DNA of 64,000 nucleotides from Bacteroidaceae bacterium (GTDB lineage: Bacteria; Bacteroidota; Bacteroidia; Bacteroidales; Bacteroidaceae): the NCBI GenBank assembly GCA_017542145.1, contig JAFXXQ010000023.1:124001-188000 (forward strand), written 5' to 3'. Below the pieces are notes generated by a model, which saw only the letters and a program-made list of their open reading frames with translations, had not been told where the DNA came from and made no database searches. The translations under genes and the position numbers were made by a program. The first letter of the stretch is position 1. Every line of letters starts with the position of its first letter. Below are positions 16,471 through 24,765 of this stretch, piece by piece.

Positions 16471-17727
16471 ATGCGTTTTGAGCGTTTTCTGGCGCGTCGT
16501 CTCTTCAAGAGCGAACGAGGAGTACGGCGGGTGTCGCGCCCGGCGGTAGTGATAGCCGAGGCGGGCGTAGCATTGGGACTGACTGTGATGATTGTCACCA
16601 TCTGCGTCTCGCTGGGCTTTAAGCACGAAATTCGCTCAAAGGTCATTGGCTTCAACTCCCACATTCACGTCAGCAGCTTCGACTCGTCGCTCTCCTACGA
16701 GACCACGCCCATCACCATCTGCGACACGCTTACTGAGACGCTTGCTTCCATGCAAGGCGTACGCCATTTGCAGCGCTATGCCACCAAGCCCGCTATCTTC
16801 CGTACCGACGACGAGTTCCTTGGCTTCGTGCTGAAGGGAGTGGGCGAGGAGTATGACCTCTCGTTCTTCCGCTCCTACCTTCAGGAGGGCAACGTCGATT
16901 CCCTCATCTCCCCTTCATCACGTGAGGGGGCGGGAGGGAACCTCCTCATCTCGCGCGATATGGCCGACAAGTTGGGCTATCGTGTGGGCGACCGTGTCGA
17001 TACCTACTTCATCGGCTCGTCGCTCCGTGCGCGGCGCTTCACCGTCTGCGGCATTTACGAGACCGGTTTTGGTGATTTCGACCGCCTCTTTGCTGTGACA
17101 GCCCTGCCCGTCGTGCAGCGGCTGAACGAATGGGATGACGATGAGGTTACCGGCCTTGAGGTGAGTCTTGCTGACTATGAGCAGTTGTCGCAGCTGGCAT
17201 GGGAGATAGGCCGCTATCTCGACGACTGGGGCAAGGTGCATCGCACAGGCTACTATGTGCAGACCATCGAGGAGCAGAATCCCAACCTCTTTGCCTGGCT
17301 GGACATCCTTGACATGAACGTTTGGATCATCCTGCTGCTGATGCTGCTGGTGGCGGGCTTTACGGTCATCTCCGGCCTGCTGATACTGATTCTTGAGCGC
17401 ACCCCGTTCATAGGCACGCTAAAGGCGATGGGCTCGCTCAATTCCTCCATCCGTCAGACGTTTCTCCGTCTTGCCATATACATAATAGGAAAGGGAATGG
17501 TGTGGGGCAATGTCATCGGCTTTGCGCTATGTGCCTTGCAGAAATACACCGGCCTTGTCACTCTTGATCCCAAGAACTACTATCTCGACCGCGTGCCCAT
17601 CGAGTTCAACGTCTTCTACATCATCCTGCTCAATGTGGGTATGCTCATTCTGTCAGTCGCCATGCTGATAGTTCCCTCGCAAATCATCTCTCACATCAGC
17701 CCCTCGAAATCTATCCGATTTGAATGA
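16471..17727 (+). CDS. FtsX/LolE-type ABC transporter permease
   Basis: The 418-residue membrane protein has the four-span MacB/FtsX/LolC-E topology: one span at about 28-52 (VVIAEAGVALGLTVMIVTIC), a large periplasmic domain to about 270, then three spans (ILLLMLLVAGFTVISGLLIL, IYIIGKGMVWGNVIGFALCA, VFYIILLNVGMLILSVAMLI). Family members move lipoproteins or act as mechanotransmitters and need an ABC ATPase, which is not encoded nearby. At residues 147-157 the periplasmic domain contains PSSREGAGG, which looks like translated hairpin repeat rather than native fold. It follows the aminotransferase by 11 bases. Confidence 0.85.
   Translation: MRFERFLARRLFKSERGVRRVSRPAVVIAEAGVALGLTVMIVTICVSLGFKHEIRSKVIGFNSHIHVSSFDSSLSYETTPITICDTLTETLASMQGVRHLQRYATKPAIFRTDDEFLGFVLKGVGEEYDLSFFRSYLQEGNVDSLISPSSREGAGGNLLISRDMADKLGYRVGDRVDTYFIGSSLRARRFTVCGIYETGFGDFDRLFAVTALPVVQRLNEWDDDEVTGLEVSLADYEQLSQLAWEIGRYLDDWGKVHRTGYYVQTIEEQNPNLFAWLDILDMNVWIILLLMLLVAGFTVISGLLILILERTPFIGTLKAMGSLNSSIRQTFLRLAIYIIGKGMVWGNVIGFALCALQKYTGLVTLDPKNYYLDRVPIEFNVFYIILLNVGMLILSVAMLIVPSQIISHISPSKSIRFE
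16907..16938. repeat. GC-rich hairpin repeat inserted in the permease coding sequence
   Basis: CTCCCCTTCATCACGTGAGG followed by a G-rich tail forms an imperfect CCCC...GGGG hairpin. It keeps the reading frame and encodes SREGAGG. Its composition resembles the larger insert in the Pif1-like helicase gene of this window. Confidence 0.5.
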
Positions 17728-17856
17728 TTTAATATTAAGAGGAATAGAATGTCCGCCGTTTGCAGGGCCATCTATTATTAGTTCTGATTATCCGCAAGAG
17801 TGCCCTATTCCGTTGTACACCTATTCACCTGAAAGCTGTATTCTGTATCCATGCCG

Positions 17857-17961
17857 ACCATAGGGCGTGGCAATTCCAATGAGCTGGCAGCGCGACGTAG
17901 TGGGCTGCATTCCCAGCCCAATGGGCTGGCATTTTATTCCACTGGGTTGCGGAAAAGCAAA
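17857..17961. repeat. 21-nt phased repeat array (AATGGGCTG type)
   Basis: Five 21-base units in register begin ACCATAGGGC, AATGAGCTGG, AGTGGGCTGC, AATGGGCTGG and ACTGGGTTGC. Units 2-5 share A-x-TG[AG]G[CT]TG. Units 1, 3 and 4 end in TCC or CCC, so CCCAATGGG and CCACTGGG straddle unit boundaries. The match to the array near the S9 peptidase promoter is clear. Confidence 0.75.
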
Positions 17962-17987
17962 ACATGAGGCTATGCCCTAAAAAAACA

Positions 17988-18071
17988 GTTGATGCATCCC
18001 GCTCAGAGGCTGATTCTGACAAATTAAAAGCTGATTCTGCCTGTTCAGAAGCTGATTCTATAAAGTGTATT
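17988..18071. repeat. 21-nt phased repeat array (GCTGATTCT type)
   Basis: GTTGATGCA, GCTGATTCTGAC, GCTGATTCTGCC and GCTGATTCTATA start exactly 21 bases apart. The word differs from the preceding array and the phase is shifted by five bases, so this is a second, independent array with the same period. Confidence 0.75.
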
Positions 18072-18185
18072 GCCTCCCTGTCAATATCAAAAACTCCCCC
18101 CCCCTTTTTTCGCTATAAACAACGGCGAAAACCTGCCCCCTTTTCCGGCACTCCCAGAATAATTTGCCAAAAAAACGGCATTTTG

Positions 18186-18217
18186 TTTGGCCTTTCGGAG
18201 AAGATGTATTATCTTTG
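18186..18217 (+). promoter_or_regulatory. Promoter of the FAS1/SusCD cluster
   Basis: TTTG, 20 bases, TATCTTTG, about 40 bases before the first start codon. No further consensus promoter is apparent in the short gaps downstream, so this may drive the whole cluster. Confidence 0.72.
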
Positions 18218-18257
18218 CAAAAGAAATTAAAAAATCATTAAAAACCCCTTTTGAACC

Positions 18258-18713
18258 ATGAGAAAGTATTTGTTTTCCTTTATGACAGTCGTGGCGATGT
18301 TGATGGCACTCACGGCTTGCGAGAAGGAAATATATTCGGAATATCCTGCCTACGGCACACTTTTTTTCTCGGCCGACAGCATCGACTGGAAGGGCGAGAT
18401 ACGTCCTGTCCATTCGTTCAGTCCTGGGCAGACGGTGTATGTGGGCATTACCATTGAGCGCGACGGGGCGTACATCACCCGCGCTACCCAGACGTGGACG
18501 CTGCGCGGCCTGGATACGGACGAGGTGCGCACGGAGACCAAGAAAGTGGTCGACCCCGTGGGACACGAACCCGTGTGGACTTTCACCGCTCCGATGGAAG
18601 AGGGGGAGTATAGCGTGACGTTCAAGGAGAAGTATTCCTTCTCGGCGCAGCAGCGGAACGGCACTATCTTCGGCGAGTCAGCCACTTTGAACAGTAAATT
18701 CCGCGTCCGTTGA
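18258..18713 (+). CDS. Small lipoprotein of unknown function
   Basis: A 151-residue lipoprotein (lipobox LTAC, cysteine 21) that opens the FAS1/SusCD cluster. After CEKEIYSEYPAYG it is predicted to be mostly beta-strand; VYVGITIERDG and VWTFTAPMEEGEYSVTFKEK resemble an immunoglobulin-like or PKD-like sandwich. I do not recognise a named family. It lies 15 bases before the first fasciclin gene. A small surface lipoprotein accompanying the SusCD-like machinery is the likely role, by position. Confidence 0.72.
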   Translation: MRKYLFSFMTVVAMLMALTACEKEIYSEYPAYGTLFFSADSIDWKGEIRPVHSFSPGQTVYVGITIERDGAYITRATQTWTLRGLDTDEVRTETKKVVDPVGHEPVWTFTAPMEEGEYSVTFKEKYSFSAQQRNGTIFGESATLNSKFRVR

Positions 18714-18715
18714 AA

Positions 18716-18736
18716 TGAAAATTGAAGAATGGAAAA
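18716..18736. repeat. Heptad repeat (TGAARA type) at a gene junction
   Basis: ATGAAAA, TTGAAGA and ATGGAAA follow one another with a seven-base period and run through the start codon region of the next gene, as at several other junctions in this cluster. Confidence 0.5.
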
Positions 18737-21317
18737 AAACAATTATTTAAGGAGCTTAGGAGTAAGGGCTTGTGGACGTGTAGGCAATACCCTCAGACCC
18801 CTTCTGGTATTACTTCTGTTTTGCCTTGCCGGCTGCCACGAGAATTACGTGCTTGACGAGCAGGAACCCGACTGGCTGGGCAGCAGCATCTACGACTACC
18901 TGAAGGAGGCAGGGTGCTACACGAACTTCGTCCGACTGATTGACGACCTCGACTATGCCGAAGTGCTGGCCAAGACGGGCAGCAAGACGCTGTTCGTGGC
19001 CGACGATGCCGCCTTCGATGTCTTCTATAAGGACAACGAGTGGGGCGTCAGCAGCTATGCTGGTTTGACGACAGCGCAGAAGAAACTGCTGCTGAACTCG
19101 AACATGCTGAACAACGTCTATTACAGCGACATGCTGGCTCGCGTGGAGGGTCCCGTCGAAGGTAAGTGCGTGCGCCGCACGACAGCCCTTAGCGTGATGG
19201 ACTCGGTGGAATGGGTGATGGCTGAGGATATGCCCAAGACGGACTTCTGGGACGTGCCGCGTAGCAAAGGACGCATACTGCTGATGAAAGACAACACGGC
19301 TGCGCCCATGGTCCACTTCGCCCAGAAATACATGGCTAACAACAGCATCACCGAGCGCGACTTCAGCATCCTGCACAACGGGCAAACGCGTATGAGCCGC
19401 AGCGAGGTGTTCGTGAACGGGGTGCGCGTAGTGGAGCCGAACATCAAATGCAAGAACGGCGTCGTCCACCGGCTGGAGCATCTGCAGGTGCCACTGGTGA
19501 ACATGGCCGAGGCAATACACAAGGACGGGCAGAGCCGCGATTTCGCAAAGCTGATGGATCGCTTCTGTGCCCCCTATTATAATGCAGCCGCTACGCTGGA
19601 CTACCAGCGCCTGTACGGCGGCGAGGACTCGGTGTTCGTGAAGCGCTACTTCACCGCCCGCGGACAGAACAACCAGGAGTTCCTGAGGACGCCTGCCGAC
19701 ACGCTCGCCCTCGGCAGCCTCTTCTTCGATCCAGGCTGGAACAGCTATACCGCCGACAACCAGACCGACATGGAGGAGGACATGGGCGTGATGTTCGTGC
19801 CTACCGATGAGGTGCTGGCACAATACTGGAACGAGGGAGGTGGCCGCTTTCTGAAGGAGCGCTACGGCTCGTGGGAGAACGTGCCCGATCGCGTGCTGGA
19901 CGACCTCGTGTCGAACCACATGAAGCAGTCATTTGCTGCCAGCGTCCCCAGCAAGTTCTACCAGGTGAAGAATGACGGGCAGGTGGACATGGGCGTAAAG
20001 GAGGAGAACGTGCTGCGCACGCAGATGTGCTGCAACGGCGTGGTCTATTTCACCGACCGTGTCTATCCCCCCGTGGCGTACATTTCCGTCAGCGCCCCCA
20101 CGCTGGTGAACGACAACATGCGCATCGCCGACTGGGCCATTGAGGAGCTGGAGTTCTATGCCTACCTGCGCTCGATGGACTCGTACTACAGCTTCATCCT
20201 TCCTACAGACGAGGCTCTCTCGCATTATATCGACCCCATCTCGCTGGCGCAGGGCGAGCCGGAGGAGTATGAGTTCTACTACGACCAGAAGACGGCCAAG
20301 GTGGGCGCCCGCGTATTTGAGTACGACCCTGAGACGGGGACACGAGGTGTGCAGAAGCGCCTCATCGCCCCAGGTAATGCCATCGTGGCTGACCGCCTGG
20401 AGGACATCTTCGACTATCACATCATCGTCGATACCATCGACCATTGCAAGGACGGCCGCATCTACTACCGCACGAAGGGCAACGGCACCGTCATGGCCCG
20501 CTACGATGTAGGGGCTCAGGCGTTCGACCTCTACGGCGGCTATCAGGTCGATGCCGACCGCCCTGCCGTGGTACGCGAGGCCGACGTCTATGATTACACC
20601 CGTGAGGGCAACGGCAAGACCTTCGTCACAGACGTCTGCCTGCAGCCCTCGATGAACTCGGTCTATAGCGCCATCCGCGAGCGGGCCGGCACGGACGACG
20701 AGCCAGGCCCATTCTATGAATTCTTCCGGCTGATGGAGGGTAGTTCCGCCGTCTTCTACAAGGACGAGGACTATGCCACCATCGACTACGCCGTCAAGCC
20801 CTTCAACACCTATCACTACACGGTCTACGTGCCCGATAACGCCTCTGTACGCCAGGCCATTGCCAATGGACTGCCCACATGGACGTCCATCGAGGAGCTG
20901 GTCGATTCGTTGCACGACCTCGACGAACAAGGGCTGCTGCCTGAGGAGGTGGTGATTGAGGACATCGAAGATTCGCTGGCCAACATCATCTCCGCCTTCG
21001 TGCAGTATCACATCCAGGATAACTCCGTCTATATCGGCGGCGGTGCGAAGAGCGGCTCGTTCGAGACCTCGACGATGAACGCCGAGACGTTAGCCTTCTA
21101 CCGCCTGAACGTCCGCTGCGACAACGCGAGCATCACCGTCACCGACGCTATGGGCAACGTGCGCCACGTGGTGACCTCCGACCCCAACCTCTATAATATT
21201 ATGACGCGCGACTACTTGTTCAACACTAGCGATATCCGTACCTCCACGCAGATAGAGACCTCGTCCTTTGCTGTCGTCCACCAGATAGATGGGGTGTTGT
21301 ACTACAATGAAAAATGA
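18729..21317 (+). CDS. Multi-domain fasciclin (FAS1) lipoprotein
   Basis: The 862-residue protein has a late lipobox (LAGC, cysteine 36) after an unusually long, basic n-region. Four FAS1-like H1 motifs can be seen: LFVADDAAFDVFY (about residue 87), VMFVPTDEVLAQYW (353), SFILPTDEALSHYI (488) and YTVYVPDNASVRQAI (697). FAS1 domains mediate adhesion or ligand binding at cell surfaces. The last domain is followed by a beta-rich end with VVHQIDGVLYYNEK, the typical FAS1 H2-like closing strand. It directly precedes a SusC gene, so a surface-exposed binding protein working with the TonB transporter is a reasonable inference. No catalytic domain is visible. Confidence 0.85.
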   Translation: MEKNNYLRSLGVRACGRVGNTLRPLLVLLLFCLAGCHENYVLDEQEPDWLGSSIYDYLKEAGCYTNFVRLIDDLDYAEVLAKTGSKTLFVADDAAFDVFYKDNEWGVSSYAGLTTAQKKLLLNSNMLNNVYYSDMLARVEGPVEGKCVRRTTALSVMDSVEWVMAEDMPKTDFWDVPRSKGRILLMKDNTAAPMVHFAQKYMANNSITERDFSILHNGQTRMSRSEVFVNGVRVVEPNIKCKNGVVHRLEHLQVPLVNMAEAIHKDGQSRDFAKLMDRFCAPYYNAAATLDYQRLYGGEDSVFVKRYFTARGQNNQEFLRTPADTLALGSLFFDPGWNSYTADNQTDMEEDMGVMFVPTDEVLAQYWNEGGGRFLKERYGSWENVPDRVLDDLVSNHMKQSFAASVPSKFYQVKNDGQVDMGVKEENVLRTQMCCNGVVYFTDRVYPPVAYISVSAPTLVNDNMRIADWAIEELEFYAYLRSMDSYYSFILPTDEALSHYIDPISLAQGEPEEYEFYYDQKTAKVGARVFEYDPETGTRGVQKRLIAPGNAIVADRLEDIFDYHIIVDTIDHCKDGRIYYRTKGNGTVMARYDVGAQAFDLYGGYQVDADRPAVVREADVYDYTREGNGKTFVTDVCLQPSMNSVYSAIRERAGTDDEPGPFYEFFRLMEGSSAVFYKDEDYATIDYAVKPFNTYHYTVYVPDNASVRQAIANGLPTWTSIEELVDSLHDLDEQGLLPEEVVIEDIEDSLANIISAFVQYHIQDNSVYIGGGAKSGSFETSTMNAETLAFYRLNVRCDNASITVTDAMGNVRHVVTSDPNLYNIMTRDYLFNTSDIRTSTQIETSSFAVVHQIDGVLYYNEK

Positions 21318-21334
21318 AGAATGAAGAATGAAAA
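21307..21334. repeat. Heptad repeat (TGAARA type) at the SusC start
   Basis: ATGAAAA, ATGAAGA, ATGAAGA and ATGAAAA lie in perfect seven-base register across the stop codon of the fasciclin gene and the SusC start region. Each unit carries an ATG, so start-codon choice is ambiguous. Confidence 0.6.
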
Positions 21335-24300
21335 AAAGAATGTTTCATTTTGAACATAAACCTATGGCTAGGACCAGAGCTCCGAGAAACGTTCCGCACG
21401 CTGTTTGTAGGCGCTTTTTTAAGGTTCTGGTTTTCGTTTCAAGTCTTGGTTTCAGCCTCTCTGCTGCAGCGCAGGGGGTAATCGTGAGCGGAACGGTCAG
21501 CGATGACGTGGATGTGCTGATGATGGTGAATGTGGTGGAGATTAACGAGGAAAACCGCATCATCGAGGCCACGACGACGGACATCAACGGCCAGTTCTCC
21601 ATGCAGGTAAGGGACACGAAAGACCGCCTGCAGATATCCTACGTCGGCTATGCCACTCAGACGCTTCCCATTGGCGACCGCCGTGTGTTCAACGTCACGC
21701 TGAAGGAAGACAACCTCATTGAGGAAGTAGTCATTCAGGCAGTCAAGAAGGAGAGTGCCGGCGGACTGGAGATACCTACGCGCGAGATGTCCATTGCGGC
21801 CCAGAGCCTCGACATGGCCGAGTTCGAGGGCCTCGGCTTCACTTCTGTCGATGAAGCCCTGCAGGGCCGTATTGCCGGTCTGGACATTGTGCTCAACAGC
21901 GGCAACCTGGGCAGCGGCACCACCATGCGCCTGCGCGGCGTCAGCTCCATCAACGGCAACAGCGAGCCCCTCATCGTGGTGGATGGCAACGTCTTCGAGA
22001 CCACGGGCAACGACAACTTCGACTACGCCAACGCCGACCAGGAGAAGTTTGCCGAGCTGCTTGCCGTCAACCCCGACGACATCGAGAGCATCAATGTGCT
22101 GAAGGATGCTGCCGCCACAGCCGTTTGGGGCTCACAGGGTGCCAACGGCGTCATCCAGATCAAGACCAAGCGCGGCAGCCGCGGCACCACGCGTGTCACC
22201 TACAGCTACCGCCTCAACCTCACCCACCAGCCCGCTGGCATACGCATGCTCAACGGCGACGACTACACCATGCTGCTCAAGGAGGCCTACTTCAATCCTG
22301 AGCAGAGCGACCATACCAGCAATATTATCGAACTCAACTACGACCCCTCGTTCAGCGAGTACCAGCAGTTCAACAACAATACCGACTGGATTAGCGCCGT
22401 GCAGCAGCTGGGCGTGAAGAACAGCCACAGCCTCTCCCTGACGGGCGGCGGCGACAAGGCCACCTTCCGCGTCAGCGGAAGCTGGGACAACGAGACGGGC
22501 TCCATCATCGGCCAGCGCCTTGACCGACTCAGCACCCGCGTCAACCTTGACTACTATCTCAGCGACCGCATCAAAATCTCGTCAGACTTCTCGCTCACCT
22601 ACGTCGATAACGACAAAAACTACCCTTACCGCGAAGGCGGCAAGGACATCGGCATGCTGGGCATAGCCTACAAGAAGATGCCCAACCTCGCCATCATGGC
22701 CGAGACGGCCGACGGCAGCCCCACCGACCGCTATTATTACGCCCTACAGAGCATGTCGTCCGAACTGAACGACCAGCGTGCGCTGCCCAACCCCGTGGCT
22801 GTGGCGCGGCTGGCCACCAACAAGTATCGCACCTACACGCTCAACGCCCAGTTCGAGCTGCAGTACGACTTGCTGAATCCCGATGAGAGTGGCCATCAGC
22901 TGCGCTATGCAGGCCGCGTACTGCTGAGCACCTTCAACGACTACACCGACATGTACTATCCTCGCGAACTTTCTACTGCTCAGTGGTACGACTCGTCTGT
23001 CAATACCACCACACAATCGTCAGGCCGCAACCACTCCTTTACTACCCGTCACACGCTCACCTTTACGCCGAAGTTTACGAATGACGACCATTTCTTCACC
23101 ACGATGGTGCGCATAGAGCTTACCGACGGCTCGGGCGGCGACACGGGAACCACCACCTACGGCCTGCCCAACAACATCCCCTCCGCTACGGCACAGGGCC
23201 AGCTGGGCAACATGTGGACCAACCTCAGCCAGTGGCGCAGCGTCTACTTCACCTACTCGGGCCACTACAGCTACAAGTCGAAGTACGCCCTCGACGTCAC
23301 GGCCCGTCTCGACGGCAGCACGAAGTTCGGTGCCGACAACCGCTGGGGCTTCTTCCCCGCTGTCTCAGGCCGCTGGAACATCAGCGACGAGCCCTGGATG
23401 GAGTGGGCACGTCCCTGGCTCTCGATGCTCTCCTTCCGTCCCGGCTGGGGGCAGGTGGGCCAGCAGCCAGGCGCCCAGTACCTCCACTTCAGCCGCTACG
23501 GCCGCTATACACAGAACATCGACATGCCTGCTGTCCGCCCCAACAACGTCCGCCTCACCGACCTCCGCTGGGAGACCAAGACCACCTGGAACATCGGTAC
23601 TGACGTCGGCCTCTGGGATGACCTCCTCACCATGGACATCAACGTCTACGACCAACTTACCGACAACCTTCTGATGCGCGACGTCCGCATCCCCACCTCC
23701 ACAGGCTTCTCCTCCCTTGCGTGGAAGAACGTTGGCTCCATGCGTAACCAGGGCTGGGAGCTGAACGTCAACGGTAACCAGGTGCTCCGCCTGGGCGAGT
23801 TCAAGGCGGGCTTCAACCTCACCCTCGGCAACAACGTCAATCAGATAGTCCGTATGGACGAGACCACGTTGATGGGCCTCAACAGCGACTTCAACTTCGC
23901 CAACGGCTCGTATTTGACCCGTGTGCAGGTGGCCAACGCCTTCGGCTCCATCTACGGATTCCGTTATAAGGGCGTCTATCAGTACAGCGACTACATTGCC
24001 GGCGAGCAGGAGAGTGCCCCTGTGGCTCGCGACGCGGATGGCCACGTCATTGTCGATGAAGAGGGCAAGCCCCTACCCATGATGTTCGACTACGACGACA
24101 TCAAGTACGAGTTCAAGGGCGGCGACGCCATCTACGAAGACGTCAACCACGACGGCAACATCAACGAGCTTGACATCGTCTATCTCGGCAACTGCAACCC
24201 CAAGGTGACGGGTGGCTTCGGCTTCCGCTTTTACTACGGGCGTTGGTCGGCCAACGTGCAGTTCAACTACCGTTACGGCAGCAAAATCCTCAATATGGCC

Positions 24301-24687
24301 CGCATGAATGCCGAGAATATGTACAGCAACAACAACCAAAGCTACGCTGTCAACTGGCGCTGGCGCACTGAGGGCGATGCCACCACCATCCCCCGTGCCC
24401 TCCACTACGCCGGCTACAACTTCCTCGGCAGCGACCGTTTTGTCGAGGACGGCTCGTTCTGCCGCCTTAACTATGCCCAGGTCAGCTACTCTTTCCCCCC
24501 TGCGTGGATGAAGCGCATCGGCGCCCAAAGTGCCTACGTCTCCATCTCTGGCAACAACCTCCTCAACTGGACGCGCTACAGCGGTGTCGACCCCGAGGTG
24601 GGCTACGGCAGCTACGGCCTCAGCAGCGACTATTCGCAGACCCCCCGTGCCCGCTACTTTACCGGCAGCCTCAGCGTCACATTCTGA
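21328..24687 (+). CDS. SusC/RagA-type TonB-linked outer membrane transporter 1
   Basis: A 1119-residue SusC-like protein. After a signal sequence (about residues 30-49, VFVSSLGFSLSAAAQG) comes a carboxypeptidase-regulatory-like domain (VIVSGTVSDDVDVLMMVN ... YVGYATQTLPIG), then the plug with RLRGVSSINGNSEPLIVVDG and GSQGANGVIQIKTKRG, and a 22-strand barrel ending in YFTGSLSVTF with a terminal phenylalanine. SusC proteins import oligosaccharides or peptides with a SusD lid, powered by TonB. The partner SusD gene follows. The start is uncertain, because the first 13 residues contain several ATGs within a heptad repeat. Confidence 0.93.
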   Translation: MKKRMFHFEHKPMARTRAPRNVPHAVCRRFFKVLVFVSSLGFSLSAAAQGVIVSGTVSDDVDVLMMVNVVEINEENRIIEATTTDINGQFSMQVRDTKDRLQISYVGYATQTLPIGDRRVFNVTLKEDNLIEEVVIQAVKKESAGGLEIPTREMSIAAQSLDMAEFEGLGFTSVDEALQGRIAGLDIVLNSGNLGSGTTMRLRGVSSINGNSEPLIVVDGNVFETTGNDNFDYANADQEKFAELLAVNPDDIESINVLKDAAATAVWGSQGANGVIQIKTKRGSRGTTRVTYSYRLNLTHQPAGIRMLNGDDYTMLLKEAYFNPEQSDHTSNIIELNYDPSFSEYQQFNNNTDWISAVQQLGVKNSHSLSLTGGGDKATFRVSGSWDNETGSIIGQRLDRLSTRVNLDYYLSDRIKISSDFSLTYVDNDKNYPYREGGKDIGMLGIAYKKMPNLAIMAETADGSPTDRYYYALQSMSSELNDQRALPNPVAVARLATNKYRTYTLNAQFELQYDLLNPDESGHQLRYAGRVLLSTFNDYTDMYYPRELSTAQWYDSSVNTTTQSSGRNHSFTTRHTLTFTPKFTNDDHFFTTMVRIELTDGSGGDTGTTTYGLPNNIPSATAQGQLGNMWTNLSQWRSVYFTYSGHYSYKSKYALDVTARLDGSTKFGADNRWGFFPAVSGRWNISDEPWMEWARPWLSMLSFRPGWGQVGQQPGAQYLHFSRYGRYTQNIDMPAVRPNNVRLTDLRWETKTTWNIGTDVGLWDDLLTMDINVYDQLTDNLLMRDVRIPTSTGFSSLAWKNVGSMRNQGWELNVNGNQVLRLGEFKAGFNLTLGNNVNQIVRMDETTLMGLNSDFNFANGSYLTRVQVANAFGSIYGFRYKGVYQYSDYIAGEQESAPVARDADGHVIVDEEGKPLPMMFDYDDIKYEFKGGDAIYEDVNHDGNINELDIVYLGNCNPKVTGGFGFRFYYGRWSANVQFNYRYGSKILNMARMNAENMYSNNNQSYAVNWRWRTEGDATTIPRALHYAGYNFLGSDRFVEDGSFCRLNYAQVSYSFPPAWMKRIGAQSAYVSISGNNLLNWTRYSGVDPEVGYGSYGLSSDYSQTPRARYFTGSLSVTF

Positions 24688-24765
24688 CGGATGGCACATG
24701 CGCCTGCCTGAAAAAAACTGAAACAGGAAAGACAAGAATTAAAACAAGAATCAAGCCCCACAGAT

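Larger units (their letters stand above)
17728..18257. other. 530-base intergenic region upstream of the FAS1/SusCD cluster
   Basis: It holds two different 21-nt phased arrays in succession, a run of nine C residues followed by T residues, and at the end the promoter of the following cluster. An ATG-initiated frame of 88 codons spans the second array but has no family resemblance and its repeats are not codon-selected, so I do not call it a gene. Confidence 0.7.

Noticed and set aside
789..18071. The 21-nt arrays as CRISPR arrays
   Set aside because: Units are contiguous and degenerate, with no constant repeat alternating with unique spacers, and no cas genes are present.
17964..18230. 88-codon rightward frame downstream of the permease
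   Set aside because: It runs through the GCTGATTCT array and a C-run, resembles no family, and has no promoter or suitable context.
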